A stretch of DNA of 64,000 nucleotides from Sellimonas caecigallum (GCF_045038405.1 NZ_CP173660.1:310001-374000), one strand, 5' to 3'; counted from the stretch's first letter, positions 25,088-34,280 are shown. Translations and numbers: made by a program. The notes: generated by a model from the letters alone, not told the origin.

Positions 25088-25972
25088 TTAATTATTCTTC
25101 TGATCTGCAATTTTCTCTAAAATCTGCCCGATATCTGCATTGATGCAGACCGCTCTGTTTTCAATTTCCTGCGGGCAAAAAGCTTCCCCGTAATTGATGC
25201 AGGCATATACTGCCTTAGGCTCCTTCCATGTCATCTGCCAGAACGGGTATTTGATGATTCCCGGGGTGTTGGCTCCCACCCCCAGCTCAAGGAACAGAAT
25301 ATAAAGTCCTCGATTTCTCTGCAAAAACTCTTTATATCTGTCGGAAGCTTTATACCAGCCCTCGTCCTGCACAAAAGTCATATCACAGCGAAGATTCATT
25401 GTCATAGGCGTACCGCATACAGGACATTTTGGTATTAATTTCATTGGAATCTTCATATCCTTTTGTTCTTCTGCCATCTGACGGACTGCAGCTTCATTGT
25501 CATAGGTTTTATCATGACAAGGTCTGGAGCACTGCCACAGCCCATAATCTCCCTGTGTGTAAAACAGTCGTTTTTTGTCAAATCCTGCCAGCTGAAACTG
25601 ATGGTCTACATTGGTAGTCAGAACAAAATAGTCTTTCCCCTTCAAAATTTCTAATAAATCTTTGAAAGGTTTCCCAATACTAGCTTCATATCTGTTGATC
25701 AAAATGTGCCGGCTCCACCACGCCCAGTATTCTTCAAGCGTATCGTACGGATAAAAACCTCCGGAATACATATCTGTAATTCCGTATTTCTTACGAAAAT
25801 CCGAAAAATATTTTTCAAAACGCTCTCCACCGTAGTCCATTCCTGCTGAGGTTGAAATTCCCGCTCCTGCACCTACAACAATTGCTTCTGCCGTATCTAT
25901 TTCCTGTTTCAATTTTTCAATCTGTTCGGAGTAATCTTTCGTAAATGCGGTAGTCTTCTTCTTTAAAAACAT
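25088..25972 (-). CDS. Class M sirtuin (SirTM), candidate protein ADP-ribosyltransferase
   Basis: The 294-residue protein has the NAD-binding GAGAGISTSAGMDYGGERF, then NRYEASIG, TTNVDHQFQLAGFDKKRL and YTQGDYGLWQCSRPC with a CPVCG zinc pair. This set matches SirTM proteins, which in Staphylococcus and Streptococcus ADP-ribosylate a lipoylated GcvH-like carrier. GGAGGTGATATTC precedes the ATG, so the start stands although it overlaps the macrodomain gene by 56 bp. No GcvH-L or LplA2 gene is present in this window, so the target here is open. Confidence 0.88.
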   Translation of the reverse strand: MFLKKKTTAFTKDYSEQIEKLKQEIDTAEAIVVGAGAGISTSAGMDYGGERFEKYFSDFRKKYGITDMYSGGFYPYDTLEEYWAWWSRHILINRYEASIGKPFKDLLEILKGKDYFVLTTNVDHQFQLAGFDKKRLFYTQGDYGLWQCSRPCHDKTYDNEAAVRQMAEEQKDMKIPMKLIPKCPVCGTPMTMNLRCDMTFVQDEGWYKASDRYKEFLQRNRGLYILFLELGVGANTPGIIKYPFWQMTWKEPKAVYACINYGEAFCPQEIENRAVCINADIGQILEKIADQKNN

Positions 25973-26696
25973 TGAATATCACCTCCATCTTGCTTCCAGT
26001 TTTACCTTTATACTCTTTTACCGTGCTAACTGCGATTTCTGCTGCTATACTGTTTGGGAAATGGAACTCTCCAGTTGAAATACAGCAGAAAGCAATGCTC
26101 TTCAGCTGATAGCTTTCGGCCAGCTCCAGACAGGATCTGTAGCAGCTTTCCAGCAGCGTTTTGTCTTCTTCTCTAAGACGTCCACGGATGATGGGACCTA
26201 CCGTGTGCAAAATGTATTTACTTGGAAGGTTAAAAGCAGAAGTAATTTTCGCTTTACCCGTTTCTTCCTCCTGATCCTGCTGCTCCATGATCCGGGCACA
26301 TGCCTGCCGAAGCTGTACCCCTGCGTATGTATGAATAGCATTATCAATACAGCCATGGCAGGGGAGAAAGCAGCCAAGCATCTGACTGTTTGCTGCATTC
26401 ACAATCGCATCACATTTAAGTGTCGTAATATCTCCCTTCCAAAGATAAAGATCTTGTTGTGCTGGTTTCAGATCAGCCAAATCCGTAATACCTTTCCGCC
26501 TTATTTCTTCCTGTAAATATGCATCCTGTATCAATAAAAATTCTTTGTCAGCGGCTTCTGGCATCCGGAGATTAAACAGCGCCCGAAGCATATTTTTCTG
26601 GCTCTGCTCGTCATCAGGAATTTTCATCTCGCCATACTTGGGATCTTCTTTCATTAATTCCCTGATCAAATAGAGTCGTTTTTCTGTTTGTGTCAT
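25917..26696 (-). CDS. Zinc-type macrodomain protein, candidate ADP-ribosyl hydrolase
   Basis: The 259-residue protein has a helical N-terminal extension and a macrodomain: LYLWKGDITTLKCDAIVNAA (residues about 85-105), the zinc-site segment CHGCIDNAIHTYAG, KYILHTVGPI and CISTGEFHFPNSIAAEIA. Enzymes of this class remove ADP-ribose placed by SirTM partners. The start at MTQTEKRL is chosen because GGAGGTG lies upstream. It is the first gene of a six-gene minus-strand run that reaches 22056. Confidence 0.9.
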   Translation of the reverse strand: MTQTEKRLYLIRELMKEDPKYGEMKIPDDEQSQKNMLRALFNLRMPEAADKEFLLIQDAYLQEEIRRKGITDLADLKPAQQDLYLWKGDITTLKCDAIVNAANSQMLGCFLPCHGCIDNAIHTYAGVQLRQACARIMEQQDQEEETGKAKITSAFNLPSKYILHTVGPIIRGRLREEDKTLLESCYRSCLELAESYQLKSIAFCCISTGEFHFPNSIAAEIAVSTVKEYKGKTGSKMEVIFNVFKEEDYRIYERLLRTD

Positions 26697-26766
26697 GTAG
26701 ATACACCTCCTGTAATTTATCTTATCTCCGTGATGGAGAATCGTAAAGTAAGCACAATAATGTGCC

Positions 26767-26788
26767 ATAGTTACCAGTTGGTAACTAT
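26767..26788. promoter_or_regulatory. Perfect palindrome between the HxlR and macrodomain genes
   Basis: ATAGTTACC-AGTT-GGTAACTAT is a 9-bp perfect inverted repeat with a 4-bp centre. It lies 71 bp before the macrodomain start and 152 bp before the HxlR start. Spacing and symmetry fit a dimeric winged-helix regulator such as the divergently encoded HxlR protein. No clear -35/-10 pair could be placed next to it. Confidence 0.6.
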
Positions 26789-26939
26789 TATGATTTATAA
26801 TCTTTCCCAGTATTTCTGTATTGATTTTTTCCCTCTTCTGTTATAAGATTTCTGTACATACCAAATGTAAACCAGGTATATATATGCAGTCTGGTTTCTT
26901 ATGGAAAGCTATAAAGATTACTTTAAAGGAGGAAGTCAT

Positions 26940-27275
26940 ATGCCAGAGCAAATAGCAAAAAAAGAGCTTCCGGCGTGTCCGGTGGAAACGACGCTCACAC
27001 TGATTGGGGACAAATGGAAAGTGCTGATTCTCCGGGATCTGCTCCCTGGCACAAAACGTTTTGGAGAACTGAAAAAATCTATCGGAAGCGTTTCGCAAAA
27101 GGTACTGACCGCTCAGCTTCGAGATATGGAAAAGAACGCTCTCGTAAATCGTAAAGTATATCCGGAAGTTCCTCCTCGAGTAGAATATTCCCTGACCGAA
27201 TTGGGTCAAAGCTTAAAGCCTATACTCGATGCCATGTGGAACTGGGGAGAGGAATATAAAGCAAGAAATATATAA
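26940..27275 (+). CDS. HxlR-family transcriptional regulator
   Basis: This 111-residue winged-helix protein shows CPVETTLTLIGDKWKVLILRDL, the HxlR hallmark with a conserved N-terminal Cys, then FGELKKSIGSVSQKVLTAQLR and the wing VPPRVEYSLTELG. In YodB/CatR/HypR relatives that Cys senses electrophiles or disulfide stress. The start is placed at MPEQ behind AGGAGG. It is divergent from the macrodomain-sirtuin run and is the natural candidate regulator of it. Confidence 0.92.
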   Translation: MPEQIAKKELPACPVETTLTLIGDKWKVLILRDLLPGTKRFGELKKSIGSVSQKVLTAQLRDMEKNALVNRKVYPEVPPRVEYSLTELGQSLKPILDAMWNWGEEYKARNI

Positions 27276-27282
27276 GCAACAC

Positions 27283-27337
27283 AAAAAGGCTGCAACATCT
27301 ATGCTTAACAAAGCATATTACTGTTGCAGCCTCTTTC
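27283..27337. terminator. Bidirectional terminator between hxlR-type and pepF-type genes
   Basis: GGCTGCAACA (27288-27297) pairs with TGTTGCAGCC (27322-27331), enclosing a second stem ATGCTT-AACA-AAGCAT. A-runs flank it on the left and T-runs on the right. Confidence 0.8.
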
Positions 27338-27385
27338 TTGTCAGGCTAAATTACTTTTCTGATTGGATCCGCCAATTTTATCAGC

Positions 27386-29074
27386 TTATATTCTGTGATT
27401 TTTCAACCATTCGCTTGCATAACCTGCGATCTCACGGATACATCCATCCTCTATCGGCGATGTCAGGCCTGCACCTTCCACAAGACCAAGGAAGGTGTCG
27501 GTACCGCCCCGTTTTACAAACTCTCTGTATTTCTCCCACGCCTTGTCCCAGTCTTTTTCTATCTCGAGCCAGAACTGGAGCGCCACTGTCTGTGCAAGGC
27601 AGTAATCAATATAATAAAACGGTGTCGCATAGATATGGTTCTGTCTCTGCCATCCAGCTCCTCGTTCATAAAACGGAATCCCTTCAAGATCGAGATACGG
27701 ACGATACCGTTTTTCCAGATTCAGCCACGCTTCATTCCTCTCCTGGGGCGTCATCTCCGGATGTTCATACACAACCTGCTGGAAATGATCAACCAGACAG
27801 CCATATGGGATAAAATTCAATGTTCCCTCCAGATGAGAGACTTCATACTTCCGGGTCTGATGCTTGAAGAACAGCTCATACCATGGCGTTGCGAAAAACT
27901 CCATCGACATGGAATGGGTCTCCGCCGCTTCCATGGACGGAAGGCGGTTGGAAACCAGATCGATATGTTTTTCTGCCATATAATCTGCAAATGCATGTCC
28001 CGCTTCATGTGTCAGAACATCCACATCTCCTGCCGTGCCGTTGAAATTTGAAAAAATAAACGGACAGCCGTACCCTGGTATATCACAGCAGTAACCGCCT
28101 GTTGCTTTTCCCGGTTTTGCCACCACATCAAACAGTTCTCTTTCAAACATCATGTTGATAAAGTCTGCTGTCTCCGGAGACATTTCCGTATACATTCTGC
28201 GCCCTGCTTCCATGATTTCTTCATATGTTCCCTGCGGAACCGGATTCCCATCCAGAAAGCGGAAAGAATCATCATAGATTTTCAGATTGTCCACGCCAAT
28301 GCACTCCGCCTGCGTTTTCTTGTTTTCGCATACAACCGGCACAAGATCTCTTACAACCTGATCACGGAAATCTGAAATCGCTTCCGGCGCATAACAGTTT
28401 CTTTGACGCCGCACATATCCAAGCTCAACAAAATTTTTCATGCCAAGTCGGTGTGCCTGTTCGGTACGATTCTTCACAAGTTTATCGAAAATCTCGTCCA
28501 ATTCTTCCTGATTGTCGTCAAAAAATTTTCCGTATGCCTCATACGCTGCCCTTCGGATCTCCCGATCCTGGCTCTGCATAAGCAATCCCAACTGTGAAAG
28601 ATTGTACAACTCTCCTTGAAATTCGATCTGAGCCCCGGCAAGCAAAGACTGATACTGTGTCTGCAGCGCGCTTTCTTCCTGAAGAAGTTCTGTAATCTCA
28701 GGCGAAAAGCCTTTCATAGCCAGTTCCAGATTCAGAAAAAGCACTTTCCCGAATTTTTCTTCCAGTTCGGTTCGGAAGGGCGACTGGAGCAGCGCTTCAT
28801 TGTATTTCTGCATTTCTTCTTCCAATATCGGAGAAATACGATTGTTATATTCCCGCTCCTTTGCATAGAACTCATCTTTCGTATTTACCGTATAACGGAT
28901 ATATACAAGAGAACTTGCTGTGGAAAGTTCTTTCTCCACCTCATTCATTCTATAGACTGCCTCTATCTGTTCTTCAGCAGATGAGGCATTTTTTACTGTC
29001 TCTGTGATTTCCCTGATTTTCTTCTTTGCTTCTTCCAAGTCGATTCTTTTGTAAGTAAATTCACTGAATTTCAT
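27386..29074 (-). CDS. M3 family oligoendopeptidase (PepF type)
   Basis: The 562-residue protein has the M3 zinc motif THEAGHAFADYMA near residue 355, with the third ligand in SMEAAETHSMSMEFF about 25 residues later, as in thimet/oligoendopeptidase F enzymes. It should cleave short cytosolic peptides. There is no signal peptide, and TGGAGG precedes ATG. It is monocistronic; the downstream terminator is shared with the convergent HxlR-type gene. Confidence 0.94.
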   Translation of the reverse strand: MKFSEFTYKRIDLEEAKKKIREITETVKNASSAEEQIEAVYRMNEVEKELSTASSLVYIRYTVNTKDEFYAKEREYNNRISPILEEEMQKYNEALLQSPFRTELEEKFGKVLFLNLELAMKGFSPEITELLQEESALQTQYQSLLAGAQIEFQGELYNLSQLGLLMQSQDREIRRAAYEAYGKFFDDNQEELDEIFDKLVKNRTEQAHRLGMKNFVELGYVRRQRNCYAPEAISDFRDQVVRDLVPVVCENKKTQAECIGVDNLKIYDDSFRFLDGNPVPQGTYEEIMEAGRRMYTEMSPETADFINMMFERELFDVVAKPGKATGGYCCDIPGYGCPFIFSNFNGTAGDVDVLTHEAGHAFADYMAEKHIDLVSNRLPSMEAAETHSMSMEFFATPWYELFFKHQTRKYEVSHLEGTLNFIPYGCLVDHFQQVVYEHPEMTPQERNEAWLNLEKRYRPYLDLEGIPFYERGAGWQRQNHIYATPFYYIDYCLAQTVALQFWLEIEKDWDKAWEKYREFVKRGGTDTFLGLVEGAGLTSPIEDGCIREIAGYASEWLKNHRI

Positions 29075-29125
29075 TTTTGTCCTCCATATAGCATGCTAAA
29101 TCTGAATACCTTACATCGCACGGTA

Positions 29126-29872
29126 TCATTTTAGAAATTCCCGGATCACTTCAGCCACAGCCTCCGCATTGGAATACATGGCCGGATGGTTTCCTTCCGA
29201 AAACATACAGATTTCCGCTCCCGTTTCTTCTGCCACTGCTTCATATTCCTGTCTGAGATCCTTTCTTGTCATAGTATCTCCCAAACTTCCGATCAACAAA
29301 AGGGGAAGCTGCAATTCTGTCAGAGGTTTTATGAACAACGGTATCCTCTTCTTTGCACACTGCACAAGCGCCTCGGTATTTTGATCCACAACCTGTTCCC
29401 AGTCGTCTCCCTGGCACCATTGATAAAATCCTGCTGCCTGCTCATCCTTCTTGGCATCTGCACGTTCCTTTAGCAGGTTCGCGGCAAAATCATCTGCCAA
29501 AGTCCTTCCGTCAAAACTATCTGCCACAATCTTTTCCACTAAGTCACGTCTCAGAAGACCCGCATTTATGGCGGCCCAAGCACCTCCGCTGCAGCCTACA
29601 ATGCTTGCTTTTCCAAGATCCAGATGCTCCAGCAAAGCAACGGTTTGCTTCGCCTCATCCTGCCATAAATCTTCCTGAAACTTCTCCACCCGATCCGATT
29701 TTCCATTGCCAAGAAAATCCACCAAGATCACTTTGAAATGTTCCTCATATAACGGAAGAAGCGGCTCAAACATTTTAGATGATGCGGTATCTCCATGCAG
29801 AAAAACAACCGGTTTTCCTTCTCCTCTTTCAGAATAATAAATCTTTTTTGACTGATAAGTAAAATATGACAT
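29126..29872 (-). CDS. Alpha/beta hydrolase
   Basis: The 248-residue protein has the fold's oxyanion region VVFLHGDTASSKMF, nucleophile elbow VGCSGGAWAAINAG and a late acid/His pair (LIGSLGDTMTRKDL, SEGNHPAMYS). It lacks a signal peptide. The substrate is unknown; relatives are annotated as esterases or lactonases. It lies 51 bp upstream of the peptidase gene on the same strand with no terminator seen between them. Confidence 0.88.
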   Translation of the reverse strand: MSYFTYQSKKIYYSERGEGKPVVFLHGDTASSKMFEPLLPLYEEHFKVILVDFLGNGKSDRVEKFQEDLWQDEAKQTVALLEHLDLGKASIVGCSGGAWAAINAGLLRRDLVEKIVADSFDGRTLADDFAANLLKERADAKKDEQAAGFYQWCQGDDWEQVVDQNTEALVQCAKKRIPLFIKPLTELQLPLLLIGSLGDTMTRKDLRQEYEAVAEETGAEICMFSEGNHPAMYSNAEAVAEVIREFLK

Positions 29873-30147
29873 CCTTATGCCTCCTAATCACTACCCGTTT
29901 TCAGTAACAGATCAGCAAGGCATTTTCTTCTGCCCTGCTTTGATTACTTCAATGTCCAGATTCCCATATATGTTACCTCCGATCTTAAGATAGTTTTAGT
30001 ATAGCACAGAACCGGAAATGTTTCAGACAATTTCGAAAAATCTTATGATTAGACCGTATGCTATACCCATGCGGTGTTCCTGCATACTGCGTTTCTTTTC
30101 TGTTCGCTTCTTAATAGGCTCTGCCTAATAAGGATTGACTTTCATAA

Positions 30148-30176
30148 TTGAAAACTATATTTTGATTTGATATACT
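30148..30176 (+). promoter_or_regulatory. Predicted promoter of the LysR-type gene
   Basis: TTGAAA (30148-30153), 17 bp, TATACT (30171-30176), 29 bp before the LysR start codon. The rest of the 333-bp spacer 29873-30205 is AT-rich with no gene; the minus-strand hydrolase promoter must also lie here. Confidence 0.65.
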
Positions 30177-30205
30177 GACGATAAACAAAAAAGGAGGCAA
30201 TTTTT

Positions 30206-31102
30206 ATGGAATTACGTGTCCTTCAATATTTCCTTGCCGTAGCAAGAGAACAAAGCATTTCCGGAGCCGCCCAGGCTTTGCACTTATCTCAGCCAACACT
30301 TTCCACTCAGATCAAAGCGATGGAAGAAGAGTTGGGTAAACAGCTTCTGATACGTGGAACTCCCGGTTCCCGAAAAGTGATCCTGACCGAAGAAGGGATG
30401 ATTCTGAGAAAACGCGCAGAAGAAATCCTGTCTCTCGTAAACAGAACCACCAGTGAGATTGCCCTTTCTGATCAGTCGATTGCCGGGGACGTCTATATCG
30501 GTGCCGGAGAAACAGACGGGATCCGCCTTCTTACCCGGGTTGCCCAAAAAGTTCAGACCCAGTATCCTCATGTGCACTTTCATATTTCCAGCGGAGATGG
30601 AAAAGATGTGCTGGAAAACCTTGATAAAGGCCTGATTGATTTTGGTCTTTTACTGCAGCATGTGGATATTACCAAATATGAAATGATCGAAATTCCAGTC
30701 AAAGAGACATGGGGCGTACTGATGCGTAAAGATGCACCTCTGGCAGAAAAGGCAGTAATTGCACCGGAAGATCTGTGGGATGTGCCCCTTATCATATCCC
30801 GTCAGGCATACTCCAGCGCCTTGCTTTCTTCATGGCTGAAACGAGATTTGACTGAACTCAATATAGCTGCGACTTACAGCCTGCTGTATAACGGTTCTCT
30901 CATGGTAGAAGAAGGAATGGGCTACGCCCTCTGTCTGGACAAAATCATCAATACCAGCGGCGATAGCTGTCTCTGTTTCCGCCCGTTTTCCCCTTCCCTG
31001 AAACTTGGTGTATATATTGTCTGGAAGAAATATCAGGTTTTCTCCAAAGCCGCTGAAAAATATTTAAATATGCTGCGGGCCGAGCTGGAGGGCCTCATTT
31101 GA
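30206..31102 (+). CDS. LysR-family transcriptional regulator
   Basis: The 298-residue protein starts MELRVLQYFLAVAREQSISG, with the LysR helix-turn-helix QALHLSQPTLSTQIKAMEEE and an effector-binding domain after residue 90. AGGAGG precedes the ATG. It is divergent from the hydrolase at 29126-29872 and is followed by a terminator, so it may regulate that hydrolase. The ligand is unknown. Confidence 0.94.
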   Translation: MELRVLQYFLAVAREQSISGAAQALHLSQPTLSTQIKAMEEELGKQLLIRGTPGSRKVILTEEGMILRKRAEEILSLVNRTTSEIALSDQSIAGDVYIGAGETDGIRLLTRVAQKVQTQYPHVHFHISSGDGKDVLENLDKGLIDFGLLLQHVDITKYEMIEIPVKETWGVLMRKDAPLAEKAVIAPEDLWDVPLIISRQAYSSALLSSWLKRDLTELNIAATYSLLYNGSLMVEEGMGYALCLDKIINTSGDSCLCFRPFSPSLKLGVYIVWKKYQVFSKAAEKYLNMLRAELEGLI

Positions 31103-31118
31103 ACAAATACTCTCTCAG

Positions 31119-31160
31119 AAAAAAGGGGCAATCCTCACAAGGAAGATTGACCCCTTTTGA
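31119..31160. terminator. Terminator between LysR-type and azlD genes
   Basis: AAAAGGGGCAATC pairs with GATTGACCCCTTTT with one bulge around a CTCACAAGGAA loop; A- and T-runs allow use in both directions. Confidence 0.8.
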
Positions 31161-31186
31161 TAAAATTAAGATACTTCTTTAGAAAA

Positions 31187-31513
31187 TCAAAAAAGCAGCT
31201 GCACTAACAGCATATAACATACGGCTCCGCCTGCGATGGATAACATCATTTGCCGTTTCCAGCAGTGCAATGCAATGACCACCACAATCGCAATCAATTC
31301 CGGCAAACCGTGACTGCCGCTGAAAATACTCACATCTTTCAAGCAATAAATGACAAGCAAACCAAATACCGCCGCAGGCAATACCTTTCCAAGATACTGT
31401 ATGTACTTCGGTGTGGACTTGCCTGCTGGAAACAATAAAAAGGGAAGGAAACGAGTTGCCATAGTTCCGACAACAACCATCAAAATTGTAATAACCTGCT
31501 GTGTGAATGTCAT
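31187..31513 (-). CDS. azlD: AzlD family branched-chain amino acid transport subunit
   Basis: This 108-residue protein has three to four membrane helices and the AzlD pattern VVVGTMATRFLPFLLFP and KYIQYLGKVLPAAVFGLLVIY. With AzlC it forms an exporter of branched-chain amino acids or analogues in the cytoplasmic membrane. Its start overlaps the azlC stop by 4 bp, so the pair is translationally coupled. Confidence 0.93.
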   Translation of the reverse strand: MTFTQQVITILMVVVGTMATRFLPFLLFPAGKSTPKYIQYLGKVLPAAVFGLLVIYCLKDVSIFSGSHGLPELIAIVVVIALHCWKRQMMLSIAGGAVCYMLLVQLLF

Positions 31514-32244
31514 TCTGTTTCACCACCTTTTTCCATCGGCTTCTTTAGCAGTGTAAGCACTCCAAGAATCGCGATCATTGCAGGAATAATAAAATTGTCT
31601 GCTCCAAAAGCAATTAGGCAAAGGAGCGAAATTCCAAGACCTAAAAGGGCGCTGGCATGCCTTTTATCCTTGAACCATTGTTCCATATAAATTACCACGA
31701 ACATGGCTGTCATTACAAAATCCAGTCCCTCCGTATTAAAATGAATGAAAGAACCGAAGATACCTCCCAGCGTCGCACCGGAAAACCAATAAAAATGATT
31801 CAATAAAGTGACAAAGAACATAAACCATCCGTTATCTACATCTTTTGGAATATTTGCGGTGTAATTGATTGAAAAACTCTCATCGCACATTCCGAAAATA
31901 AGATAAATTTTTTTCCAGCCAGTTCCTTTATATTTATCCAGCATAGAAATCCCATAAAACAAATGTCTTGCGTTAAGCATCAAGGTCATGGCAAGAGCCT
32001 GTAATGGATTAAATGAACCAAGCAGCATATTTACTGCTACAAACTCCACAGAGCCAGCAAAGATAGTCAAGCTCATCAGCATAGGATACCAAAAGCTGAA
32101 CCCTGACGCATTCATGTAGATACCATAGGTCAGTCCAAGAAACCAAAACCCGGCAAAGATCGGAATTGTATGCGGGAAAGCAGCTTTTAATGCCCGCAAA
32201 TATTTTGTTTTCGTTTTAGCTACCTGCAAAGTAAGTCCCTCCAT
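31510..32244 (-). CDS. azlC: AzlC family branched-chain amino acid permease
   Basis: The 244-residue membrane protein shows AAFPHTIPIFAGFWFLGLTYG near the N-terminus and the family segment MLNARHLFYGISMLDKYKG near residue 90, followed by DESFSINYT. It pairs with AzlD in export. The ATG at 32244 has almost no spacing from AAAGGA. A TTG at 32229 lies 7 nt after GGAGGG and may be the true start. Confidence 0.93.
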   Translation of the reverse strand: MEGLTLQVAKTKTKYLRALKAAFPHTIPIFAGFWFLGLTYGIYMNASGFSFWYPMLMSLTIFAGSVEFVAVNMLLGSFNPLQALAMTLMLNARHLFYGISMLDKYKGTGWKKIYLIFGMCDESFSINYTANIPKDVDNGWFMFFVTLLNHFYWFSGATLGGIFGSFIHFNTEGLDFVMTAMFVVIYMEQWFKDKRHASALLGLGISLLCLIAFGADNFIIPAMIAILGVLTLLKKPMEKGGETE

Positions 32245-32359
32245 TCCTTTTACCCATTCTGTCTAAAATATCTGCCGATTGTAATCATTATAACATCTGC
32301 GGCACCCTTTTTGGACTTAAAATGGATACAAATGGAAGAAGAGTTGGGAAAACTCCCCA

Positions 32360-32992
32360 TTATGCCTTTCTTACCGGATGCCGGATTACCGTCCTCCACT
32401 TTTCCACAGGGACACGTCTGGCATCCGAAAGATAAATCTCATGATGCATCCGTTCATTTGAAAAATCACTCACATATCCTTTTTCCCGGGCAAACTGCTC
32501 CATAAGCTTAATCGTTTCCGGTTCATCATCAAAGGCTCCGATATGCATACACTGTACACACACACCTTCCTTTACTGTTAGAAACTCCACTTTTGAAAAA
32601 TCCTGTTTTTTCTTTTTCTCCGCCTCTGCTATCGCCCAGTCAAAATCTGCTTTCTGTACAAAATCAGGCAGACGGATCACTGAGATCCACTGAAATGCTT
32701 CCTTTCTCCCGTAATCGATCCCTTCCGTACCGTCCTGCCACCAGAACCCTTCCAGAGGCGGAACAACATAATCAAAATATCCCTGGATTTCATGTCTGCC
32801 TTTCTTGCTCATCTTGATCGTAAAGGCAATTCCATATAAGAGGCCGATGGAAGCTTTATACTCTCCTCCTTCTTCGTTTGGATCTCCCTTTCCCCGGACT
32901 GCAATAAAATTCATCTCCGGAATCTCTACAATCTGAGGCCGCCTGCCTGGCAGGTAAAATTCTTTGTATTCTTTCTTATAGTCAAATGCCAT
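32360..32992 (-). CDS. GyrI-like small-molecule-binding protein
   Basis: The 210-residue protein starts MAFDYKKEYKEFYLPGRRPQ and continues with EIPEMNFIAVRGKGDPNEEG, the hallmark of stand-alone GyrI-like domains; VQCMHIGAFDDEPETIKLM and RRVPVEKWRTVIRHPVR complete it. Such proteins bind or hydrolyse small hydrophobic compounds. It overlaps the TfoX-like gene by 11 bp and forms a unit with it and the WYL regulator upstream. Confidence 0.88.
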   Translation of the reverse strand: MAFDYKKEYKEFYLPGRRPQIVEIPEMNFIAVRGKGDPNEEGGEYKASIGLLYGIAFTIKMSKKGRHEIQGYFDYVVPPLEGFWWQDGTEGIDYGRKEAFQWISVIRLPDFVQKADFDWAIAEAEKKKKQDFSKVEFLTVKEGVCVQCMHIGAFDDEPETIKLMEQFAREKGYVSDFSNERMHHEIYLSDARRVPVEKWRTVIRHPVRKA

Positions 32993-33326
32993 CCTTCGCT
33001 TTTCTCCTTTTCCCTGGTTTCTTTTTCTTCGGTTCCGGAAGTTCGGGATACATTGCTCTTACCATTTCACACAATGCCTCCCTGTCCTCCAGAATCGTAC
33101 AGGGAAGCAGGGCCGCGGGAGTATCCTCCCATACTTCTTCCCGGCAATCAGGCATAAATCTTCTTGCACTTTCCGTATCCTTTACCGCAAACCCGTCTCC
33201 GTAAATGCCCCCGATCAATTTGTCCCTGTAATAAAACAGCCATCCTCCCATCATGGGAATGTAACGGATTTCTCCCAGAGGAGCAAGCTGTTCCGCTACA
33301 TAAAGCGCCAGTTCTTTTTGTGCCAT
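32982..33326 (-). CDS. TfoX N-terminal-domain protein
   Basis: The 114-residue protein matches the TfoX/Sxy N-terminal domain: IRYIPMMGGWLFYYRDKLIGGIYGDGFAVK and RFMPDCREEVWED, with a basic KKKKPGKRRK tail. Full-length TfoX regulates competence in Gammaproteobacteria, but short Firmicutes forms have no known role. The start is ATG 33326 with GGAGG 7 nt upstream. Confidence 0.85.
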   Translation of the reverse strand: MAQKELALYVAEQLAPLGEIRYIPMMGGWLFYYRDKLIGGIYGDGFAVKDTESARRFMPDCREEVWEDTPAALLPCTILEDREALCEMVRAMYPELPEPKKKKPGKRRKAKDGI

Positions 33327-33368
33327 CACTCTTCCTCCTTCCCCATATTGCTTTTTGTCCCGGATTAA

Positions 33369-34280
33369 TCATTCTTTTTTATAGAATGCTATGACTTTTT
33401 CCGCCGTTTCCAGGAGTTTTTCTTTTACAGTTTTCGGCTCCAATACCTCTGCCTTTGCACCAAAGGTCAGCAGCCAGCCAAGCAGCGTATCTTCATCTGT
33501 GTAATCCATCTGGAACAGAAGCCTTCCATCCTCCTGCTTTTCAAAGCACTGAGGGCCAAATTCCTCTATGAGTCTCCATTTCATTTCCGGCTCAAACAAC
33601 ACTTTTACCCGGATATTTGCCGGGAAAATTCTTTCATTGGAGAGATCCGGCAGTGGGACCTGCCTGGGTTCGAATTCTTCTTCCATCTTCTTTAAATCCT
33701 CCAGCCGGTTCAGCTTAAAAAGGCGGAAATCCTCCCGTTTCATGCACCAGCCCCACACATACCAGCTGGACCATTTAAAGATCAGATAATAGGGTTCGAT
33801 CACTCGGATACTGTCGCCGCCAGGAGCAAAATAATGAAAAACGATCTTTTTTCTTTCTTCCACAGCATCCTGAATCAGGGATATTTTCGGTAACAAAGAT
33901 TCTTTATACCAGGATGACAGGTCGATCAGAACCGAATCTCTTCCGCTTACAAAATCTGATGCACCAACTTTCAGTTTCTCCATCAGCTGTCCATAGTAAC
34001 TGCTCCCGCTGACACTGTCCAGACTCCGAAGACCAGCCATGATCATTTTCATATCCTTGGAAGTCAAAAGCGTTCTGTCCATACGGTATCCTTCCATAAT
34101 GCTGATACCGCCGCCCGCTCCCTGTGTAGTACGGATGGGGATTCCCGCTCTGCACAGTGTTTCAATATCCCGGTTTATTGTTCTTCTGGAAACTTCAAAT
34201 TTCTCTGCAAGTTCCGGTGCCGTACACTTTTCCTGCTGCAGAAGAACGGATAGTATGCCAATCAGCCGATCTGTCTTCAT
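33369..34280 (-). CDS. YafY/WYL-domain transcriptional regulator
   Basis: The 303-residue protein has an N-terminal DeoR-like winged helix (KTDRLIGILSVLLQQEKCTA, EVSRRTINRDIETL) and a WYL domain (IEPYYLIFKWSSWYVWGWCM) with a WCX C-terminus. WYL domains sense small ligands or nucleic acids. Start at MKTDRL behind GGAGGG. It heads the group with the TfoX-like and GyrI-like genes and has a palindrome just upstream. Confidence 0.93.
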   Translation of the reverse strand: MKTDRLIGILSVLLQQEKCTAPELAEKFEVSRRTINRDIETLCRAGIPIRTTQGAGGGISIMEGYRMDRTLLTSKDMKMIMAGLRSLDSVSGSSYYGQLMEKLKVGASDFVSGRDSVLIDLSSWYKESLLPKISLIQDAVEERKKIVFHYFAPGGDSIRVIEPYYLIFKWSSWYVWGWCMKREDFRLFKLNRLEDLKKMEEEFEPRQVPLPDLSNERIFPANIRVKVLFEPEMKWRLIEEFGPQCFEKQEDGRLLFQMDYTDEDTLLGWLLTFGAKAEVLEPKTVKEKLLETAEKVIAFYKKE

